Assembly: GCA_937959145.1 (NCBI GenBank)
Contig: CALGMC010000267.1
Span: forward strand, 1 to 5,113
Direction of reading: 5' to 3'
Length of the DNA stretch: 5,113 bases
Source of the DNA: an uncultured Chlorobiales bacterium
Lineage (GTDB): Bacteria; Bacteroidota; Chlorobiia; Chlorobiales; Thermochlorobacteraceae
Part shown: positions 1 through 5,113 of the stretch, piece by piece
Layout of the letters: each line of letters starts with the position of its first letter
Numbering within the stretch: position 1 is the first letter of the stretch
Notes under the pieces: generated by a model
Told to the model about the DNA's origin: nothing
Seen by the model: only the letters and a program-made list of their open reading frames with translations
Database searches by the model: none
Made by a program: the position numbers and the translations under genes

Positions 1-291
1 TGGACAGTGGATATTGCCAAAGCGCGTTGGCAACTTTCGGATAGAGTCGCACTGCAAGGCAACTTAGACCCGATTATGCTCTTCGCCTCGCCTGAACGAA
101 TCCGCGAAGAAGCGGCGCAAATTCTGCGTAAGTTCGGCGAACACTCCGAACAATCAGGGCACATTTTTAATCTCGGGCATGGCATTTTGCCTGAAACAAA
201 CCCCTCTCACCTAAGAGCACTTATTGACTTTGTGAAAACGGAAAGCACGAAGTATCACAAGCAATCGATTCAAAATCCAAGTTTGAATTAA
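1..291 (+). CDS. hemE: Uroporphyrinogen decarboxylase, C-terminal part (5' end outside window)
   Basis: This is the last 96 codons of hemE, open from base 1 and ending at TAA 289-291. HemE is a cytoplasmic enzyme that removes four carboxyl groups from the acetate side chains of uroporphyrinogen III to give coproporphyrinogen III, on the route to haem and, in phototrophs, bacteriochlorophyll. Visible family signatures are WTVDIA at the window start, VALQGNLDP (window residues 16-24) and GHIFNLGHGILPET (53-66). The NLGHG block holds a strongly conserved histidine, here window residue 60. The family is usually about 340-360 residues, so roughly three quarters of the protein lies upstream, including the N-terminal substrate-binding arginines and aspartate. 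The tail after the NLGHG helix ends in a polar stretch (KQSIQNPSLN) that I take to be a lineage-specific extension. The GTG at base 7 is internal to a conserved block and is not a start. The next gene begins 16 bases after the stop. The identification is secure. Confidence 0.96.
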   Translation, partial: WTVDIAKARWQLSDRVALQGNLDPIMLFASPERIREEAAQILRKFGEHSEQSGHIFNLGHGILPETNPSHLRALIDFVKTESTKYHKQSIQNPSLN

Positions 292-307
292 ACTCAACGC
301 TCAACGA
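292..307 (+). promoter_or_regulatory. 16-base gap and SD-less start context of the dehydrogenase gene
   Basis: The gap between hemE and the dehydrogenase contains no GGAG- or AGGA-like sequence, so the ATG at 308 is not preceded by a recognisable Shine-Dalgarno site. It holds a perfect 7-base direct repeat, CTCAACG at 293-299 and again at 300-306, ending two bases before the ATG. The gap is too short for a normal promoter, so cotranscription with hemE is likely. Confidence 0.5.
293..306 (+). repeat. Perfect 7-bp tandem duplication (CTCAACG x2)
   Basis: Two adjacent identical copies of CTCAACG fill almost the whole gap before the dehydrogenase start codon. This is read directly from the sequence. 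A short duplication of this size may be chance or replication slippage; it is listed because it sits exactly where a ribosome-binding site would be expected. Confidence 0.6.
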
Positions 308-1639
308 ATGTCGCTCAAAGAAAAACTTGAAAAAAAATCCGCCGTTATTGGTGTTGTCGGGCTGGGCTACGTGGGCTTGCCGCTCGCCGTTGAATTTGCG
401 CGCAAAGGCTTCAAGACGATTGGTATTGATTTAGACAAGCGCAAAATCGAAAGCCTCAACGCGGGCAAGAACTACATTCAAGACATCAAAGAAAACGAGT
501 TCAAAGAAGCCCGCGACAACGGCTTCAAAGCAATGGACAATTACGACCATGCAGGACTTTGCGATGCCATTTACATCTGCGTGCCAACACCGTTCACGGC
601 GAATAAAGAACCCGATATTTCGTTTATCACATCGGCAACGGAATCCATTGCTAAACACTTGCGCAAAGAGCAACTCATTATTCTCAAATCCACGACCTTT
701 CCGAACACCACCGAAGGCTATGTGTTGCCGATTCTCGAGAAAACAGGACTGAAAGTCGGAAAAGATTTCTATCTCGCCTTTTCGCCTGAACGCATAGACC
801 CGGGCAATACGAAGTGGAACACGAGCAATACGCCCATTGTCGTTGGCGGCGTTACCCCGCTTTGCACTGACCTTGCCGCACTCACCAATGAACAAGTGAT
901 TGCAAAAGTCCACAAGGTTTCATCGCCGAAAGTGGCGGAGATGGAAAAGTTGTTGGAGAACATTTTCCGAAGCGTGAATATCGCGCTGGTCAATGAACTT
1001 GCCGTGTTGTGCGATAGAATGGGCGGCATTAACATTTGGGAAGTGATTGAGGCGGCATCGACGAAGCCGTTTGGTTTCATGCCGTTTTATCCCGGTCCAG
1101 GAATCGGCGGGCATTGCATTTTGATTGACCCCTACTACCTTGCGTGGCAAGCACGCGAATATGACTTTCAAACGAACTTCATTACGCTTGCGGCGGAAAC
1201 CAACGAGAACATGCCTTTCTACGTGCGCGACCTCGTGATGAAAGAAATTGCCAAACTTCCGATTGCGTTCAGCGAGGCGAAAATTCTCTTTCTCGGCGTC
1301 GCGTTCAAAAAAAATGTCGACGATATTCGACACTCGCCTGCAATTAAAATCATTGAATTGCTCCAAAGAGAAGGTGCTAAACACATTCAATACTGCGACC
1401 CGCACGTGCCCCATTTCAAAGAACACGGAACGGGCAACACTGTGATTGAAATGCACGAAACACCGTTCACGGCAGAAACGCTCGAATCCGCTGACATCGT
1501 CGTCATTACAACCGACCACGCAAAATTTGATTACGACTTAATTCTCAAATGCTCAAAGCGCATTATTGATACGCGCAACGCGCTCAAACACGCAACGGAG
1601 CATCGCGATAAAATCGTCTTGCTTGGCGACGGCAAGTAA
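308..1639 (+). CDS. Nucleotide-sugar 6-dehydrogenase, WbpA/WecC type (UDP-HexNAc dehydrogenase family)
   Basis: This 443-residue cytoplasmic enzyme belongs to the UDP-glucose/GDP-mannose dehydrogenase family, which uses two NAD+ to oxidise C6 of a UDP-sugar to a carboxylate. The N-terminal Rossmann fold shows GVVGLGYVGLP (15-25; glycines 18, 20, 23) and an acidic residue at the end of strand 2 (Asp41). CVPTP follows at 91-95 and FSPERIDPGN at 159-168. Residues matching the known active site are Glu161, Lys214, Asn218, the nucleophile Cys270 in PGPGIGGHC, and Asp274. The C-terminal UDP-binding domain (about 320-443) contains LGVAFKKNVDDIRHSPA. The PGPGIGGHC/DPYYLAW form and MEKLLENIFRSVNIALVNE resemble the WbpA branch, which acts on UDP-GlcNAc or UDP-ManNAc, rather than short UDP-glucose dehydrogenases. 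The exact substrate cannot be set from sequence alone, so no symbol is given. The ATG at 308 fits the usual short N-terminal lead before the Rossmann motif. All catalytic residues are present. The product should feed surface polysaccharide synthesis. Confidence 0.93.
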   Translation: MSLKEKLEKKSAVIGVVGLGYVGLPLAVEFARKGFKTIGIDLDKRKIESLNAGKNYIQDIKENEFKEARDNGFKAMDNYDHAGLCDAIYICVPTPFTANKEPDISFITSATESIAKHLRKEQLIILKSTTFPNTTEGYVLPILEKTGLKVGKDFYLAFSPERIDPGNTKWNTSNTPIVVGGVTPLCTDLAALTNEQVIAKVHKVSSPKVAEMEKLLENIFRSVNIALVNELAVLCDRMGGINIWEVIEAASTKPFGFMPFYPGPGIGGHCILIDPYYLAWQAREYDFQTNFITLAAETNENMPFYVRDLVMKEIAKLPIAFSEAKILFLGVAFKKNVDDIRHSPAIKIIELLQREGAKHIQYCDPHVPHFKEHGTGNTVIEMHETPFTAETLESADIVVITTDHAKFDYDLILKCSKRIIDTRNALKHATEHRDKIVLLGDGK

Positions 1640-1656
1640 TTACAACGATTCTCAAA
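1640..1656 (+). promoter_or_regulatory. 17-base gap and SD-less start context of cysS
   Basis: The gap is A/T-rich next to the start (TTCTCAAA directly before ATG) and has no purine-rich Shine-Dalgarno core. It includes CAACG at 1643-1647 and TCAA at 1652-1655, words also present in the other two gaps. There is no space for a conventional promoter, so transcription probably continues from the dehydrogenase gene. Confidence 0.45.
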
Positions 1657-3102
1657 ATGGCGATTCAAGACGAGATTTACATTTACAACACCCTCACGCG
1701 GCAAAAAGAAAAGTTCGTCCCACTTCGTGAAGGCTTTATTTCAATGTATGTGTGCGGTCCAACAGTTTATGGACACTCGCACATTGGGCATGCGAAAAGT
1801 TATGTCTCGTTTGATGTAATGGTCAAGTGGTTTCGGCATGTAGGCTACAAGGTGCGCTATGTGCAAAACATTACTGATGTCGGACACTTGCTCGGAGATG
1901 AAAACGACGGCGAAGATAGAATTCTCAAAGCCGCACGCATCGAGCAGACTTCGCCGATGGAAGTCGCACAAGCCTATACGCGCTCATATTACGAAGACAT
2001 GGACGCGCTCGGCGTCGCTCGTCCAAACATTGCGCCGACAGCCGCAGGGCACATTCCTGAACAAATCGAACTCATTAAAACGCTTATTGAAAAAGGACAC
2101 GCCTACGAAGCAAATGGCTCGGTTTATTTCAGCGTCAGTTCGTTTGAAGGCTACGGCAAACTTTCAGGGCGGCGCAATCAAAGCGAGATGGAATCGGGAA
2201 CGCGCGTCGAAATCAAATCCGAAAAGCGACATCCATCGGACTTTGCGCTTTGGAAAAAAGCCGACCCCACACACCTGATGCAGTGGAACTCGCCGTGGGG
2301 CTGGGGCTTTCCGGGCTGGCATATCGAATGCTCGGCAATGTCGATGAAATATCTCGGCGAAACGATTGATATTCACGGCGGCGGAATGGACAACCAATTC
2401 CCACATCACGAATGCGAAATCGCGCAATCGGAATCTGCCACTGGCAAACCGTTCGTGCGCTATTGGATTCACAACAACCTTGTTACCGTCAATGGTCAAA
2501 AGATGAGCAAATCGCTCGGCAATTTTACGACCATCAAAGATTTGCTGAAAAAATATCTGCCAACTGCACTGCGCTTTTTCATCTTGCAGTCGCACTACCG
2601 CTCCACGCTTGATTTTTCAGACGAGGCAATTTCAGCCGCTAAAAATGGATTGGAGAAACTCAACGAAACTTACAATCGCCTTCTGCAATCGCCATCAGGA
2701 AGCGGCGCGCTGGATATTGAACCCTACAAAGTGAAACTGCATAGCGCGATGAACGACGACTTCAACACGCCACAAGCGATTGCCATTTTCTTTGACCTTG
2801 CGCGCGAAGTCAATACAATGCTGTCAAAAGAAGGGCTTTCAGAAGAGGCTCGCTCGAGGGTGATAGACTTTTTCAACATCTACGGCAGAGAAATTCTCGG
2901 CGTTCTCTCTGAAACACAAACTACAATGCGCGGCGATTCAACCCTGCTCGCCAATGTGATGAAATTAGTATTAGAAATTCGCCAAGCCGCGCGTGCGAAA
3001 AAAGACTTTGCCACAAGCGATTTGATTCGAGACCGTCTGAAAGAAACGGGCATTGAAGTTAAAGACACAAAAGAGGGTGCGACTTGGCGACGGCTTGACT
3101 AA
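1657..3102 (+). CDS. cysS: Cysteinyl-tRNA synthetase
   Basis: This 481-residue class I aminoacyl-tRNA synthetase joins cysteine to tRNA-Cys with ATP in the cytoplasm. It begins with the usual IYNTLTRQKEKF lead, followed by YVCGPTVYGHSHIGHA, which holds zinc ligand Cys33 and the HIGH signature at 42-45. Other zinc ligands align at Cys225 (WHIECSAMS), His250 and Glu254 (FPHHECE), with the same 25-residue Cys-to-His spacing as in the E. coli enzyme. KMSKS is at 282-286. The helical and anticodon-binding regions follow, with MNDDFNTP (365-372) and the C-terminal KKDFATSDLIRDRL...GIEVKDTKEGATW. After the HIGH region it has NITDVGHLLGDENDGED (71-87), the form I associate with Bacteroidota/Chlorobiota rather than the NITDID form of E. 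coli. The length is within the family range and no key residue is missing. The ATG at 1657 leaves a typical short lead. It lies 17 bases after the dehydrogenase and 17 before the next gene. Confidence 0.97.
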   Translation: MAIQDEIYIYNTLTRQKEKFVPLREGFISMYVCGPTVYGHSHIGHAKSYVSFDVMVKWFRHVGYKVRYVQNITDVGHLLGDENDGEDRILKAARIEQTSPMEVAQAYTRSYYEDMDALGVARPNIAPTAAGHIPEQIELIKTLIEKGHAYEANGSVYFSVSSFEGYGKLSGRRNQSEMESGTRVEIKSEKRHPSDFALWKKADPTHLMQWNSPWGWGFPGWHIECSAMSMKYLGETIDIHGGGMDNQFPHHECEIAQSESATGKPFVRYWIHNNLVTVNGQKMSKSLGNFTTIKDLLKKYLPTALRFFILQSHYRSTLDFSDEAISAAKNGLEKLNETYNRLLQSPSGSGALDIEPYKVKLHSAMNDDFNTPQAIAIFFDLAREVNTMLSKEGLSEEARSRVIDFFNIYGREILGVLSETQTTMRGDSTLLANVMKLVLEIRQAARAKKDFATSDLIRDRLKETGIEVKDTKEGATWRRLD

Positions 3103-3119
3103 GCAACAGCGTTTCAACC
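3103..3119 (+). promoter_or_regulatory. 17-base gap and SD-less start context of the membrane-protein gene
   Basis: The sequence between the cysS stop and the ATG at 3120 contains CAAC at 3104-3107 and TTCAAC at 3113-3118, and no Shine-Dalgarno core. As with the other gaps, its length argues for readthrough transcription from cysS rather than a separate promoter. Confidence 0.45.
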
Positions 3120-5108
3120 ATGAGCAAGCGAAAAAAAACTTCTTCAAAAACGGATAAGGCGAATGACACGCCCGCCGAAGTTTCGCTCGCGCCGATTCCG
3201 CTTACCACATTCCGAAAACCGATTTACTTCATTCCACTTCTTGCCATTGCGTCTCTGTTCATCGCACTTGCATTGCGATTGATGGTCGATATCGACATCG
3301 GATTTCACTTGCACGGCGGCGAGTGGATATGGCAACATCGCGCATTCCCCGATAAAGACGCCTACACCTACACCGTCCCTAATAACGACTACATCGACCT
3401 GCATTGGCTTTATCAACTGCTCATGTTCGGCGTCTATTCGCTTTCAGGATTTGAGGGACTAACGATTTTCAACGCGCTCTTGATTTTAACGGCATTGGGA
3501 TTGCTTCTCGTGCGACTGCTTTCTGTTGGCACGCCGATTCCGCTCGCGCTCTCTTTGCTCATGGTTGTCGGATTGATGATGGAACTACGCTTCGCTGTGC
3601 GCCCAGAGGTGCTGACATGGAGTCTTCTGTTGCTGACGATTCTCGTGCTCGAGCGTTACTTGCGCGGCGATAAAAAAATTCTCCCTTGGCTTCTCGCGAT
3701 TCATCTCGTTTGGGTCAATACGCAAGGGTTGTTCATTTTGGGTTGGGGCGTCATGGGCGCGTATTGTTTGAGCGACTGGATTCATAACAAGAAAATTGAC
3801 GCAACGCTTTGGAAATGGTGTATGCTTGCGGGTGCGATTTGTTTTGTGAATCCGTATCACATCAACGGTGTGCTGTTTCCGTTTTATCTCTTCACGCGGC
3901 TAAATCGGAACAATGTGTTCAAAGAGCATGTGAGCGAATTTATTTCGCCCTTTGATGTTCAGCCGACGGATAACCTGCCGTTCATCAGCACGATTCCCAT
4001 TTACCTTTTTTACGCGCTGTCCGTGTTGAGCATTGTGTTGATGCTGCTCACAATGCGTCGGCGCAAGGTGCATGAGTTTCTATTGTTCGGTGCGTTCTTT
4101 TTTCTTTCGGCGTCTCAGATTCGCAACATTCCGCTCTTTCCGTTAGTCGTTTCTCCGATACTTGCGACGGCGTTGCGCGAAGTGTGGGCAGAGTTCAACC
4201 TCTCGGCGCGATTAAATTTTTCATCAGAAAAAGCGTCGCTTGTTGAAAGAGGGGTGATGATTGCGCTTGCCGTTGTCGCAGTGCTTTTCACCGTGCGCGT
4301 CGTCAATAATGCTTACTACCAATCCGATAGGCGATTCATCACGTTTGGATTAGGGTTAGAGATTCACGCACACCCCGTTAAAGCAAGTGCGTTTCTCAAC
4401 GAGAACCGATTAGACGGAAAACTCCTCAACGACCTCAACACGGGCGCATATTTCGGTTGGAAATTGAAGCAGAAAATTTTTATCGATGGACGGCTCGAGG
4501 TGATGCGCGAAGAATTTTTCAGCGAGTATAAAAAAGCCTTTGTGATGGGCGGATTAAGAACGCTCATTGAAAAATATCAACCGAAGTTAATCGCATTTGA
4601 TTTTGTCGCGTCGCTCATTTGGAATCAACAACTAAGGCAAATGGAGGATTGGCGGCTCATTCACTTGGACGAAACGACTGCGATTTTCGCGCATATCGAC
4701 TACGCGCAACATCTTCCAACAATTTCATTCACCGATGCGCTGAATCGCTTGAACCTTCCCGAAGCGTTTTCAGAGAAGGAGCGAAACGATTTGCTTTCGC
4801 TTCCTGAACCGTCGCGGTTTGAAAAGTGGCTATCAGGGTTTTGGCGAAAACAAGCGTATCCGTATCAACTCATGGAACTCGGTGTGTTCTGCTATCAAAA
4901 CGCCGACGCGCCCGCCGCCGAGCGATGCTATTTGCAGTATATCAAAGAAACACGCGGCGAACTTGCAGAAAGCTACTTCAACTTGGCGTCGCTTTACTAT
5001 CGTGCCAAAGAACTTCAACGCGCACGATTCTGCTACGAAAAATATATGCGCATGGGCGGAAATCACCCGCTTGCACAAAAACGACTTTTGGAACTCAGCG
5101 CGAAGTAG
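3120..5108 (+). CDS. Multi-pass membrane protein, probable GT-C-type glycosyltransferase with C-terminal TPR domain
   Basis: This 662-residue protein begins with a basic, polar N-terminus (about 1-34), likely cytoplasmic, then about 11-12 hydrophobic segments between residues 35 and 395 (clear ones near 35-53, 113-133, 165-178, 232-243, 290-311, 318-333 and 377-395). Directly after the first segment is MVDIDIGFHLHGGEWI (55-70); acidic residues in this first outer loop are where GT-C transferases that use lipid-linked sugars place catalytic aspartates (Asp57 or Asp59 here). Other recognisable blocks are RFAVRPEVLTW (157-167), WVNTQGLFILG (198-208), NPYHINGVLFPF (244-255), and RNIPLFPL (335-342). 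A soluble region follows (about 397-575) with NDLNTGAYFGWKL and FIDGRLEVM. The end carries about two TPR-like helical pairs (about 582-613 and 616-648), the second close to consensus (AESYFNLASLYYRAKELQRARFCYEKYM). Similar proteins are usually annotated as hypothetical membrane or TPR proteins; donor and acceptor are unknown. With an odd number of membrane passes the C-terminal part would be periplasmic. It could instead be a non-enzymatic member of this fold. The start at 3120 has no competing upstream ATG. Confidence 0.72.
   Translation: MSKRKKTSSKTDKANDTPAEVSLAPIPLTTFRKPIYFIPLLAIASLFIALALRLMVDIDIGFHLHGGEWIWQHRAFPDKDAYTYTVPNNDYIDLHWLYQLLMFGVYSLSGFEGLTIFNALLILTALGLLLVRLLSVGTPIPLALSLLMVVGLMMELRFAVRPEVLTWSLLLLTILVLERYLRGDKKILPWLLAIHLVWVNTQGLFILGWGVMGAYCLSDWIHNKKIDATLWKWCMLAGAICFVNPYHINGVLFPFYLFTRLNRNNVFKEHVSEFISPFDVQPTDNLPFISTIPIYLFYALSVLSIVLMLLTMRRRKVHEFLLFGAFFFLSASQIRNIPLFPLVVSPILATALREVWAEFNLSARLNFSSEKASLVERGVMIALAVVAVLFTVRVVNNAYYQSDRRFITFGLGLEIHAHPVKASAFLNENRLDGKLLNDLNTGAYFGWKLKQKIFIDGRLEVMREEFFSEYKKAFVMGGLRTLIEKYQPKLIAFDFVASLIWNQQLRQMEDWRLIHLDETTAIFAHIDYAQHLPTISFTDALNRLNLPEAFSEKERNDLLSLPEPSRFEKWLSGFWRKQAYPYQLMELGVFCYQNADAPAAERCYLQYIKETRGELAESYFNLASLYYRAKELQRARFCYEKYMRMGGNHPLAQKRLLELSAK
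4863..5063 (+). other. TPR-like repeat region within the membrane protein (two units)
   Basis: Residues about 582-648 of the membrane protein form two tandem helix-turn-helix units of about 34 residues. The second unit matches the TPR pattern well, with small and aromatic residues at the expected positions (A616, Y619, L622, Y626, A635, Y639). The first is more degenerate (L586, G588, Y592, A600, Y604). Such repeats usually bind partner proteins or peptides, so this end may dock an acceptor or another envelope protein; that role is inference. Confidence 0.6.
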
Positions 5109-5113
5109 CACTT

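Noticed and set aside
431..913. A 160-codon open frame on the minus strand
   Set aside because: It is antisense to the Rossmann domain of the dehydrogenase, with low-complexity Phe/Arg/Val composition and no known domain; taken as a shadow frame.
920..1519. A 199-codon open frame on the minus strand
   Set aside because: It lies entirely inside the dehydrogenase gene, whose + strand frame has complete family motifs. The antisense translation is rich in Arg, Phe, His and Val with no recognisable motif, as expected from the reverse of a conserved gene.
1859..2278. A 139-codon + strand frame overlapping cysS
   Set aside because: It runs in an alternative frame through the conserved cysS catalytic region; its Lys/Arg/Thr-rich translation has no recognisable motif.
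2164..2595. A 143-codon open frame on the minus strand inside cysS
   Set aside because: It covers the zinc-binding and KMSKS-coding part of cysS, which fully explains the conservation; no independent start context or domain is seen.
5109..5113. Possible terminator after the last gene
   Set aside because: Only five bases follow the stop codon, so no hairpin or T-run can be assessed within the window.
1..5113. Search for mobile, defence or CRISPR elements
   Set aside because: No transposase, integrase, toxin-antitoxin, nuclease or phage gene, no terminal inverted repeats and no regularly spaced direct repeats were seen; coding genes fill nearly the whole window.

Overview
The window is a compact, gap-poor stretch of bacterial chromosome with four genes, all on the + strand and all in the same direction: the 3' end of hemE (uroporphyrinogen decarboxylase), a complete nucleotide-sugar 6-dehydrogenase of the WbpA/WecC type, a complete cysS (cysteinyl-tRNA synthetase), and a complete large multi-pass membrane protein that looks like a GT-C-type glycosyltransferase with a C-terminal TPR domain. 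No RNA gene, CRISPR array, insertion sequence, phage gene or pseudogene is visible.

Organism: the sequence points to a bacterium of the Bacteroidota/Chlorobiota (FCB) group, with moderate confidence. CysS carries the 'NITDVGHL...D..GED' version of the region after the HIGH motif rather than the E. coli-like 'NITDID' version. None of the three complete genes has a Shine-Dalgarno sequence, as is common in Bacteroidota. Base composition looks close to balanced. The genus cannot be named from this window.

Layout: hemE ends at 291; the dehydrogenase is 308-1639; cysS is 1657-3102; the membrane protein is 3120-5108, followed by only 5 bases. The three gaps are 16, 17 and 17 bases, too short for independent promoters of usual form, so the four genes are probably read from a common transcript that starts upstream of the window. 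No terminator is seen.

How the genes fit together: HemE (tetrapyrrole synthesis) and CysS (translation) are housekeeping enzymes. The dehydrogenase makes UDP-activated uronic acid-type sugars for surface polysaccharide, and the membrane protein may transfer sugar from a lipid carrier outside the cytoplasmic membrane. These two could belong to one cell-envelope glycan pathway, but co-location with housekeeping genes is weak evidence for that. I do not see an unknown defence, mobile or regulatory system here. The least characterised item is the GT-C/TPR membrane protein, and the most unusual small-scale pattern is the set of near-identical-length gaps that lack a Shine-Dalgarno sequence but share CAAC and TCAA words.
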